From Alitta virens (Eukaryota > Annelida > Polychaeta > Phyllodocida > Nereididae): a stretch of DNA of 64,000 nt. The stretch lies in contig OW028579.1 of NCBI GenBank assembly GCA_932294295.1, positions 28,469,250 through 28,533,249 on the forward strand, read 5' to 3'. How positions within the stretch are numbered: the first letter of the stretch is position 1; each line of letters begins with the position of its first letter. This document shows positions 44,386-56,600 of this stretch, in pieces. Position numbers and translations under genes: made by a program. The notes under the pieces are model-generated. The model was given only the letters and a program-made list of their open reading frames with translations. It had not been told where the DNA came from and ran no database searches.

Positions 44386-45341
44386 GGGAAGTGATACAAA
44401 AAACATGCCAGAACAACAAACAGCTTGACAGACCAGCAGACAGAGAATGTAACAGATGACAGATAGACAGCCAACCTTCAATACAGACAGACAGAGGTGT
44501 ATGATAAATATGCATAACTATGCAAAATATGTGCAGAAAGTGTAATGAATAAAGCTGACACGTTGGCCTGTCTTGAGTTATTAGAATGATCTACTTAGGA
44601 GGTTTAATATAACTTAGATATACATTAAGTTCTCACTGAATAGAGGATATGGTTGATTGATCACCATACATGCAACAAAGTCATAAGAAAGTCCTATAGA
44701 AATGCTAAGGGTCTTGTGAGTTTCTTATGTGTTGTTTACATACCAAAATAGGACAGGGGGTTAAATTAAGTGCAAGAAGAAAATATCACCAGACACCAAT
44801 GAAGCATTTGGACTGAACTGTTGTGACATCCAGACTGAACGGTTGTGACATCCATACTGCAAGTTAATGAGTGCAAGTTCCTGAAAGACATTTCTCTCTC
44901 ACAATGCCTTCATTAAGGGTAAGTAAAATCAAATTATTTACGTACTGTATACAGGGATAGGGTGTATAATAAGTAGTTAAGAATAACATCTCCTACAGCA
45001 GGTTCTTCAAAATTCAATCAATAGCATGACATATAGTTTTGAATAACATTTCAAAATTTAGTCTATAATATAACAAATAGTTTTGAAAAAGCATTTCGAA
45101 TAGCAGGTTCTTCACACTATAGTTAATACTTACGTAACAGTTCATGAATTGCCTATCATAATTGGATCCAAATAAATGTTCACATTTTATTCAGACCTAT
45201 CTTCTCATACCAAGCACATAATAGACAGAAATATAAAGGCAAGTCCCAACTTTTATTGCCTGATACCTCTCTGTGACAATCAACTTAATATATATAACTA
45301 AAATTTGTATTGACCCTTGGATGGGGTTGGGTGGTACAAAC
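44386..45341. other. Intergenic, nothing recognised
   Basis: Duplicated short words (CAGACTGAACTGTTGTGACATC, about 44812-44850, two copies) and no gene. Confidence 0.4.
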
Positions 45342-45445
45342 AATTACACAATGGTTACATTGTGAGACATGAGATATGTACACCCCCAAATGTTATATTT
45401 TCGGGTGTACATATCTTCATGTCTCACATGTAACCATTGTATAAT
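45342..45445. repeat. Long near-perfect hairpin (44-bp arms, 17-nt loop)
   Basis: Left arm AATTACACAATGGTTACAT...TATGTACACCC (45342-45385) pairs with right arm GGGTGTACATATC...ACCATTGTATAATT (45403-45445), with only a few mismatches or indels. Confidence 0.92.
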
Positions 45446-45719
45446 TGTATAATATATAGGAAATGGTATATAGCCTGTATCAGATTACTTGCAAGTGCCA
45501 TCATCATATAGCGAGATGTGACTTAGTAAAAAATGTTTGTCAATTTTGTGCTGCTCCGTGGTTAGATCTTGTTTTTCATAATAGCTCGAAATAGTAAATA
45601 TAAACATGACTAAAGCAAAGTCAAGAAAATAATTTGAATTTACGGTGTCTTTAGTCAGCTTAATGGTTGAGGATTGACCAGTGACAGTGTTTTTTGTGAA
45701 CACTATAACCTGTGCATCA

Positions 45720-45860
45720 GGCAAGTAAAAAATACCTCCCATAGGGTAAATGTGTAACATGGTGTAAACACCTCCAAGTCTTATCATCTCATCATTACGT
45801 CTCTGGCAACTGGTCATACAAGCCGATAAAGCTTCTTGCCAGTAGCCATTAAACATTGAC
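45720..45860 (+). repeat. Dispersed repeat family R (copy 2)
   Basis: ATAGGGTAAATGTGTAACATG and CATCTCATCATTACGTCTCT align with 32041-32210 and 48030-48170. The overlapping 125-residue minus-strand ORF is therefore not a gene candidate. Confidence 0.7.
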
Positions 45861-47100
45861 ATATTACATGGTGAGTCAGGTTCCTGTATGTTTCAATAAC
45901 CATACTCAAATCATGGTTGCTACATGCAGTATCAATTAATGGTCTATAGGCCTACCACTGTGATAAACCCCACAGGTGAGCATGAAGGAAACTGGCTAGT
46001 AACAGGTATACAGTATGTATGATTCATCTTAAAGTTGACTTGTTGGCAGACTGCATGTTTTCATGGCAACATGTGTCACCAATAACTGAACATGAGCAGT
46101 TTTCACAAAAGTATGAAGAGTCTTCACCCACTGTCTGTGACTTCAAATTGAGGGTGCCTTATGCTCGGTGCCTAAGCTAAGGCACATAAAAGATCCCTTT
46201 CTGTTTTATTTCTGGTATTGGTTAGCACCAAATATGTTTGATTTCAGCTGGTAATAAAGAAAGTTATATAAAGTTATCATTACTGAGCATACTGATAGGT
46301 TTCCATAGCAGGTTTCTTCCAAAGGACGCAATGTAACTGTATCTTGTATAATGATTAAAAGCATTGGGTTCAGTACAGATCCTTGTGGAAACTCACATTT
46401 AGGAAATTAGCAAAATATATTTCATAGTCTTTTATTTTGCAAGATATGATATTAGGTAAATTGCAAGTTACACGAGAAACTTAAAAGATCAATGATTGCA
46501 TGATTAACAAATACATATTTTGTATACATCATGTTGCAATTTAAAAGTGAGTATTGACCTTTGTAAGTAAAGAAAAATGCATGCACTCACTCTATATATC
46601 TTTTAATCCTGTTTGCACTTGGGTTTAATTTGGATTTGAATGAATAATTGTGAATTGAGGTCTGCCCAGTTAACACAAGTACGAAAATAGACATTACATG
46701 CACATGAGTGGTCTATACAGATTAATGATAGTTTAAAGGTGCACTGTCTGATAAAATCATTAGTTTACACAAATTTAGTGCCTTGATTACTAAAGGTTAT
46801 TTATGAACTATTTGATTGAGTCTTACAAAATCGCAAATTTGACAGACAGTGCAGCTTTAATGATGGCTGACTTTATTGTGACATTATTTTGATTGGTGTT
46901 TTTGCAAATCATTATGTATTCACGCCATAGGAGATATTTTGGACTAGAAATTGCCATGAACTGGCTGCACGTGACCATGTCGCAAAATAGAGCTGATGTC
47001 GTTAAATTAAAAGCAAAAGAAATCGACAGTAGCAACAGCTGGTCTAACATATCCCATCAAGCCAAATATAAGCAAATAGGCAACTGCTTGGCTGTGCTGC
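45861..47100. other. Intergenic, repeat fragment only
   Basis: 46141-46200 (CTCGGTGCCTAAGCTAAGGCACATAAAAG) is the front part of family R. Nothing else is identifiable. Confidence 0.45.
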
Positions 47101-47107
47101 AGTTGCA

Positions 47108-47116
47108 TATATAAAG
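47108..47116 (+). promoter_or_regulatory. TATA box of the catalase-like/lipoxygenase fusion gene
   Basis: TATATAAAG. A predicted untranslated exon runs from about 47140 to 47240 and ends AAG|GTCAGT. The next acceptor (TACAG at 47645) lies two bases before the start codon. Confidence 0.72.
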
Positions 47117-47647
47117 CTGCTGTACATGTAAGCATACGGCCACTCGCAGATTATACTTTCATCTGGACAAGCTTACATTGGCCTAGAGTGGCTTAGAAAA
47201 GAAGTAAACGGGTGTCTACACCAATCTATATTAACATAAGGTCAGTTAGACATCAATTGAACTTGAGTATTTCTTAATGTCTATTTTGAGATGGATAAAG
47301 GTATATTCAATTATATTAGTCACGACTTTTGATTTACCAATCAGTACATGTAGGAGATCTTCAGTTACTGGCTCAACACCACCGAACGACGGTTATGACA
47401 TCATGTGCCTGGTACAATATTAAATTTCATAATTATACTCATTTGCATAATATAATATATCTAATCCATGCGTTATAATATTGTGGTGTACAATGAGCAT
47501 TATTATAACCAAATCACTTCCTACTATGATTTACATTGAGATAGCATTCGCGGAATTACACAGGATTAACTTTAATAGTTAATTAGTGGACTCAGCTGGC
47601 TAAATACATCAATACATATGCAATTTATCAACAGTTGATATACAGAC

Positions 47648-50600
47648 ATGGCTGCATATAGGAGTAATTACTTGAAATTAACATCAAATATTACAGATTT
47701 TAGCAAAAATGGTGGACGTTTTTTAAAGTCTGATCATGGATTTGTGTTACCACCAAGGAAGAAACTTATCACAAATGCTGGGACACTTGATATGGGCATT
47801 TATACAAGGGTGGGAAATTTGGTTTCTTGTTTAATGTTTATTAAGAGTATTTATGCATTTTCAGAGTATTTTGTGCCATCATTCGTGTGAAACTTTATGG
47901 CCTTTTTTTTTTTAAATTCCTGTTAAAAATTATTAACACTTTCACTGTTAGGTCACAATGAGCACATTATCATTTGTCATACATTAGATGATTTGTCAAA
48001 TTACAACATTGAGCCAACAGATCCCTTGATTAAGTGGTGCTTTGTACCCGGTGTCTATGCTGGGGCACATAAAAGGTCCACCTTTGAGGTAAATGTTCCC
48101 GAGGTGTGAACCCTAAGCCTTATAATATAGGCTTATGTCATCTCATCATTACTTCAATCATGACAAAAGGAAACATATATCATCTCATTTCAATATAAAT
48201 GTAGGGCAACATATGATGTATTATTATTGTTAGATGTCTCCTTGAATCTAGTCACAGTTGGCTGTAATCAGAATTTATTTGATCACTGAAATCAAACCCT
48301 GACAAAACCTTAGATTTCAAATGCAAAATTGTGATATATTTTGAAAAGACCTATATACTTGGTATATTTTTGGTGGAGACCTATATTTCTCAAATGAAGT
48401 TTTTGATTTTGGAAACATATTTGTTTTGTTTTTCAAAATTCAATAATAATATCGTTTTGGTGAGAACTCAACATACAACGTTTTTTTTCCCAATATATTT
48501 TGATTGGGACTCAAAATTGAGTGTTTGTTAAAAAAAAACCTGTTTTTCTCAATGCGTAGGGGAGAGTGGGGTACCATGAGCTACTTTTTACTTTTTCCAC
48601 TTTGGAGCCTGAAGTAACAATCATAAAGTCTTACTGCAAAACAACTTATAGTTTGACATCCTGAGTATATTATGTAAAATGTTGAATTATATATATTAGA
48701 TATGGCTGCATATAGGAGTAATTACATATTTATATATTATTTGTAAGAGGGGGAAATGCTGTTTTTAAACAATGTGGTCAAGTGGCTCATGGTGGCCTGC
48801 CCATGGAGCACCTTGAGCCAATCTAACAATCACATGGAATTTGCTAAATGAGGCTTAAATTTGCTTCAAAAATAGCACAAACTTGGACTGCCAAAGACTT
48901 AGAGCAATCAGCGATTAATTATGAACCATTAAAAGCCCATTTAGGGAATAATATGTTGAGAAATAATCACATTTATCTTAACACTGCTTAAGACGCATGT
49001 TTTCTGGAATATTTCATTAAGAAATATTGATAAAGTCCATATGAACATCCACATAAATGTAGGGCCAAACCTCAATGATTGTTTGACTGTCCAGGGCAAG
49101 TAAAATGTGCCTTAGGTACATATAAATTACACTGTTTTTTTGCTTGAAATTTACCAAGCCGAAATGAAATAATATCAAGCCCTGAAATGTACAAACATGC
49201 CTACATTTACTATTTTTAATGTATTTGTATTAAGGCTTATTATGTAATTAAAGGTTAATAATTTGAATGTCCAAGGCAAGTAAAGTGTGCCTTGGGTAAG
49301 TGATAATTGGAGGTAAATTACATATTATAGAATACACTATATGGCATATTACATTAAGGCTTATAATATAATTTAAGGTTTGTAACATGTAATAGGTGCG
49401 ATAGGATGCTTTCAACTAGGTATTGTTGTTTCATGTGGTGTGATGCAGGTAAATCTCAACTAAATATAGTACAATACTATTTAGGGTGACATGTCTCATT
49501 GAAGCAGATGAAATATCTATTCAGCAATTTACATATTTATGTACCTGCATGTGCTATAACTCTTTCATAAATATAGAGCAACACGATAGGGTGCAATATA
49601 TCTTACTGAATTAGTTTAAAAATCTATTCAACAAGTTATGCATACACATTCCAGGAGCTTTTGAAAAGAGATTCTGGAGCATCGGTCTCCAAGGCAACCA
49701 CAAAAAACACTTCTAAGATGGAAGAAACTGACGGAACAAACACTGGTGACGTCCTTAATGGTGATGACGTCATGGTAGAAGAGAAGAATGGCACATCTAA
49801 TTGGGGAGACAAACAAAATGGTGCCGAAAATGCACCTTACGAGCTCCCAAAAGTTTGCGATGATGACGAAGAACATGTGGAATGGCAGAATGAGACATTG
49901 AAACTCTACGCTGAGCAGTACACCCAAGAGGTTTTGGAGAAGAGACTAGAGGAGCAATATAAGGTGAGAAAATGCTAATTCTATCCCAGATGGCATTCCA
50001 AGTCGTTTCAACATCGGCGCGATGTCGATGTTAATACGATGTCGTAACGACATATATGGAAACGATACCAAGCCTACAAAGAATTTCTAAAAAAGTTTTG
50101 AAAGACCAAAATTAAGTGTGTCCTAAAAGTGGTACTATAGTCGGAATTGAACCTATGACGGGCGGCAGCAGAAGATGATGACTAAAAATTAAGCTGTTGG
50201 AAATAACATAATTCTAGCTTCTTTTATGTACATAAAATGATATAATTTGTTATGATGCTTGTCCAATGTGAAGTTGTCACTCTGTCATAAAAGCAAACGT
50301 TCTAGTGGCAGCGGTCTACTAAATTTGGTTTCGAGTAGAGCCAGCCATAAGGAATTTCTGGCTAGGTTTAGCTTGTAGATATATCTCAACTTTCTTTATG
50401 ACTACTATTACTGTAAGTGAGGATGCCGATGCCATCACATTACCAAAATGTCATCTTTTGCCCCAATTGCTTTCCTGATATCCACTACATTTTTAAAGAA
50501 AATAAACATTATCGACTGAAACCAGCTACAGCTGTGGTTTGTTTATGACATGTTGATAAGTTGTGTATTTTACGAGAAACTGTAGAATTTATATATCTAG

Positions 50601-53600
50601 GCCATGAGAAACAACAATAAGAGCTGTCCCGAGCTGAGAACACTTACTTGAAGCTGCTTTGTTGTCTTCTCAATTAAAAGTCTTCATTATAGATAGAAAT
50701 ATCTACTTTGCAAAAAGTGAAGCTGCACTATTGTTCTATTGATCAACTTCTGCTGGTTACAGAAATTTATTTGCCCATTTGTTTGCCATAAGATGGTGGA
50801 GAGACCCTTCCATTTAAAACAATATCCAGAACTATATTCTATTGTATGCCAAATATTTTATTTCAACAGGAAGCAATGAAAGTGGAAGCTAGCCTTCTAG
50901 ACAAATTGAAGCGAACATTCGGTGGGACCGAGAACCTCCAAATAAACGGAAAACCATTGCCTAGATGCGTTGGGGGCACGGGTTTTGCCACTGTAGTCAA
51001 TAGGCCCAAGTTCCCTTTAAATGAGTTATTCAGGTATGTAATGGACTGTTGTATGTTCATGTTTTATGTGTCAGGCATGTGAAAACATGAGCATTTTTCT
51101 GAAGTTTTATTTTTTTATTTTTTGTTTTGACACATAATTCATACAATTTTACACTGATACAATACATTCAATACAGTTAAGTATATAAATAATAATTACA
51201 ATACATTAGTGTCAAGAAGGAAAACAACAGTTTTATAAAACTATATTAGTTGCTCCCATATACAAAATATAATGATATAAAATAAACATAGGTATATTTG
51301 ACATAATGATTTAATAATGTGTGGAAATCTACATGACCGTTTAATTCCGTGTTTATGGTGTTTAGAATGGCTGATCCCTATTTCTTTTTTTTCTTTTTTT
51401 TTTCAAGTATATAAGCCTTACTGGCTTATCTGAATTAAGGCCTTAGTAGAAAATGCATTGTATGGTAAATCCATGCATGGTATTTGGTATGCATCTATCA
51501 CAGCTGTATGAGAAAATTTAATTGATGCTACCTGACCAGTTCTAATGTAGAAATATCCCTTAAATGTACTCACAGAAGTGCAATGCAACTACCATCATTT
51601 AATGAGTCAGTCAGCCTTGATAATTATATCATAGTCATGTATCAAAAATGACCACCTTCTAACAAAGGAATGTCACCTAATATTTTCTTCTTAATTCTGT
51701 ACATCAGACCAGGCCGTTGTTGGCGTTTGCGTCTCCGACATAGCAACCTTTCATCAACGGATGACGCTGCTCTCGATGGTCGTGCCGTCTGTCTTAAATT
51801 TTGTGACGAAGATACAGGAGGACCTTTTGATCTGATAATGCACACAGGAAGAATACCCCCTTACTTCAATTCAAGGACCTTTACTGAATACATACATGCG
51901 CACAAAGCGGGCGAGGAAGCTGTGAGGGATTTTGCAATCCGGTCACCTTGTCAGTGAGTAATTCAATTAAAGTAGTTTTTCTTTTTTCAGGAAATGTATG
52001 AGTGCTATCAGATAGAGACCGCTTACACAACATTAAATGACATCAGTTATACAATTAGAGACCACAAAAATGTTACTGATTTGCTATCCTGTGTATTTGA
52101 CACAATTTCAGTGTAACAGTTGAAATTTGTACCTCAGTGAACGAGTATTCGTTCTCGCTACTGAATATACATTGATCAAATTTGGTATATCGCTAGTACC
52201 TCAGCCCTAGTTGTGCTTTTTGATAGTCACATTGACATGTTTCCGGAGCAGTTTTAGGACACTATTCCACCTACGTGCATAAAATATTCCCAAAATATGC
52301 TTAAATGGTGTAGTTGTGCCTTTTTGGGGTTTCATGGCAATATATTTAGTACAATTGTCATATCAAAGGGAAAAGGTGAAAATTCTTATTTTTCCTTGAT
52401 TCCATATCTGAGATGCTTATAAGCCCTACATGGATGATTCTTGCATTTTCGTGTCTAATTAAAGTACTTTACCGTTTTTAACTTCATATTTACATGCATT
52501 TCACACTTTTTTTACAATAAGGAAGAATATTTTTAAAAAAAAACTAAATATTTTGTTTTTCCCTACATTCTCCTTCCTGGAATCTCATAATTTGCAATGA
52601 CGTCCTGACATATTACAGAATTTTCCATAATGATGGGGAAATTAAAAAAAATTCCATAATAACATCAAGGAAAAAGATAATTTTAGTGCAATGATATTTA
52701 TCTTTTAACATCATAATCCTTTTTGCCATATTCTATGTATTCATTTCATGTACTGTGTCTTAAATAATAGGAAATTATATTTTCCTATTTTGGCTCTCAA
52801 TCCTCAAATAGGCATGCTGTGTACAGGTGTTATTATGTAATCTTGGCTCCGGTCATACGGCAAAGTTAAATAGTCATGAGACAGCATATCATGTTATACC
52901 ATAAAGGCAATTAATTGGTTCATTAGTAGACTTTAATGAATAGGTTTCAACAATAATTTAGATGCACGTTCGCTGAGGGTTGCTGCGTAGCAGCCCTATG
53001 CTTTTTTATTAGACATCAAATAGCAACAAGAGTAGAGCATTTTGCCGTTTGTAAACTTTTTATCAGCCGGTTAAAGTTTCCATTGCCTTAGACTTCCATT
53101 TCAAAGAGTTTGTAATGATAAACCTATTATAATATTCAAAATATTAGATAAATTCAAATTGCAAAATAACATAATTTTATATATAATTAATCATATAGTA
53201 CAAAAGTAGATCAAAGTGTTATATCTACGCTTGTTTGACATTTAAAAAACTAAAATCGCATTGATGTTTCCAATTCCAGCTGGTATGGCATGGTGGAAAA
53301 TCTTCGCAGAGCGCCTAAATCATATTATGACCTCAGATACTACTCTCATGCTCCATACGAATACCATGCTGAGGACAAAATCAAGCGGATCGCACGATTC
53401 AGGTTAATCCCAGCAGATGGATCCGATGAGACAGGATTGCCTGATTTGGAAGACCAGAAAAACTTCTGGTGGGTATTTTTGCTTGTGTACATATAAAGGC
53501 TAACTCCAATGGTAATATAAACATTCCTGTTGGAGAATGGTCCAAAATGCATACAGACAATAGAAAACCATCGAGGATGCTGGTCAAGTATTGCCATGGT

Positions 53601-56600
53601 CATAGACTTGATCACTGCAGACCAGTTTTTCCCAGGCCAATGTATTGTTGTCCACAAGCCTTTTCAGCCATTTAACTTTTTTTTTATGTTTAACTTCTCG
53701 CTTCTTACTTATTGGTTTTGTGAAATTTCTCAAAATTCCCAACAGGTGTGTTAGGTGGGCCATTTAAGGTAATCTGTAGGAAATAACTGGTCAATTTCTT
53801 TTTCTGTAATGAAATTAATTTAAGTACATTATGCTTACACACAAACAAACAAACAAATAATTGCTGCAATATTTTTTCCAGGGTTAAAAGTAGACGAGAA
53901 AATGAAAGAAACTCAATGAACTACCTCCGGATCGAATACAGCAATCGCTTGGGGAATGCTGCTCTACAATACCGACTACAGATTCAACTTCGCCCGGTTG
54001 GCAAAAACGAACTGAATGAAGTTCTAAATCCCTGTCAGGAGTGGAACAAGAAGTTCTTTCCTTGGTATGATCTAGCGGTGGTCACCATCGCTTTACCGTT
54101 GCCAGAGATAGTGGTAGCGAGAACAAAATATTCACTGTTCAACCTCCCGAAAGAGTTGTCCCTCCCCTCACCTCCTAGCAACAACCATTTCTATTCGCTG
54201 GCTCATGAACTGGGCACGTACATGGGAAATATGGAGAAGAGTTTCAAACCCAGTCCAGATGATATGGAAGAAGAATTCAAGGTCAAATATGTTGTTACAG
54301 TGTGCACTGGGAATGTCAAAAATGCTGGCACTGATGCAGACATTTACATCATCCTTACAGGTATTTTATTATTACTTATAAAATTTGGTATACACACGTT
54401 GGTAATTTGAAATAATGTCAGTCCTGAGAGCATTAACATGAATGTATATATATAAAATATAGGTTTACAGTGTGTTTTCACTGCTCGAAGCAGTCTCAAG
54501 CGACCTTACAATTACACCCTTGGCAGGCCTGTTCAAGCATGAGCCTTTCTCAACTCCCTAGGGAGCATACAACTGAGCAGTCGTAGTCAGCACATCCGGC
54601 TGGGCACTCTACAATTAACATCAATGCCTAAAGCTAACCCTGATACATTCCAAATCGTTTCAATGTCGGCATGATATCGGCGATGTCAAAATGATGTTGT
54701 AACGACGGCGGCCGATATAGAAACGACGCTGGCCCGATTTGGAATGCTATCTGAGAAGTACCAATTTACTCCTGCATGGAGTGAAGCAGGGGTTCAAGGA
54801 GGATTTGCTCAGTTAGAACCCACGGCCATGTGTGTATGAGTCAAACGCCCATATAATTAACAGTGAAATATCACACTGGAAGAGGGAACCATATTCATAT
54901 ATGTAGGTTATGATATTGAGGAAATATAAGCGGTTGAAACATTTCATGATATAATAATTCCAGCCATTTAAGTGCGACCTGGATAGGAGTCTGCATGGTG
55001 GCATATAGTGATACAAATACGTTCATTGTATCTAGTACAAATAGCCAATATGTGGCTGTAATAGTGTCATCAAGTCTATAATGAAGTATTCTCAAATATT
55101 CGACTGCTGGGCAGTCTCCAAATATTTCTCTATATCTTAAGCTGTCTGTATGCTAATATTTCTCCGCAGTTTGGTACAGAATTAATGCATAACACCTGCC
55201 AACACTTTATTCAACAAAGCTTTTTTGAAATTGTCAATATATTTCATGTCAGTCAATTTCAAAAGCGAGCTAAGGCTATTGGCAGATATAATGCTATATT
55301 GGATCATACAAAGAGTTCGTTTTGCATACGTATGAATGGATTCATATACGTCATCCGAGTTTTGTAAACATACTCGAAGTTAAATCCTTGATGGAAAACA
55401 CTTTTCATATTTACATTATACATATAACCTTGAATGTAATAGGTAACTTTTGTTTGTCAAATAAAGGGTTTCGAAAATTGTGTTTTGATAACAGGTTGTC
55501 TCAACGGTCTCAACAAAGATGTAGAAAAATTAAATTAAGAAGGGTAAAGTGAAGCTATAAGCATCAGCTGAGTTGCATCAACACGTGAATTCAATTAACC
55601 TGACAGATAAGCTGATGAGCTTAACATACATATTTTTATCATTCAACTCTGATGTGTTGAAATTGAAACAGGATGGGATTATGTCTTCATCCTGCAGTTG
55701 AGTATATGAAACCCCTTGGCAATTATCGAAATGTAACATATTGGCAATTATGCTAACAACTTCTCCTCCATTCATTTTAGGTCATTGTAGACATAGCAAA
55801 ATGCAACAGAACTAAAGATTATTTCTCACTAAATGCCTTGATAATGCTATTACTGTTTGGTTGAATAAGAATCAGGGAATCAGATCAAAATTTGTTTATT
55901 TGCACCCAGGAAAAATAAAATAAATAATTGTGCTGGAGACGGCTCGGGCCCCGCCGCCTGTTGGCAACCATGGAAGTGAGAGAATGTTGGTTGCACATGA
56001 AGGCTACTTCACATCAGGAAGTAATATAGGTTAACAGAGAAACACATCACTCATTCCTACAAGCATTTCTGCAACAACTTAAAAATGAAACTCCTTTCTT
56101 CAGAAAAAAAAAGAAGAGGAGATTCGATACTTTGATGTTACAGCGGCAATACATATTGGGAAAATTCTTACCGTCTACTTTTTAAAACATTGTTAATGAA
56201 TGTGAATATTTTTATTATGATGATTTTGCAGGCACACATGGTCGATCGAAACGTATCAATCTGGACAATACTATGAAGGATGACTTCGAGATAGGAGAGA
56301 CAGATGTATTTGAGATTGAAGTCACTCCTGTGGGTGAGATCGTCACGGTCCAGATGGAACTGTCAAGCATGTTGAGCAGGTAACACTGGATAGCCCTGTG
56401 GTACACCATTCCAATAGAAAAAAGATTACTCTCAGGGTTGTAGATGATCTAATTACATTATCTAAAACATCCACATTTTCTTCATAACGTATTCATACTG
56501 GCAAACATCTACATTTATTCTTTATTCATACTGATTAACATCTACATTTTGTCAAAATGTTTATGCTGGGAAGCAATGCCCATCAAATAGTTTGTACATC

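Noticed and set aside
43961..44481. Three overlapping His/Asn/Ser-rich minus-strand ORFs
   Set aside because: Translations of the GATGTTGACAT minisatellite; no start context, splice sites or family resemblance.
45485..45862. 125-residue minus-strand ORF
   Set aside because: Overlaps a dispersed repeat with other copies at 32.1 and 48.1 kb, has no hallmark motif, and is most likely chance.
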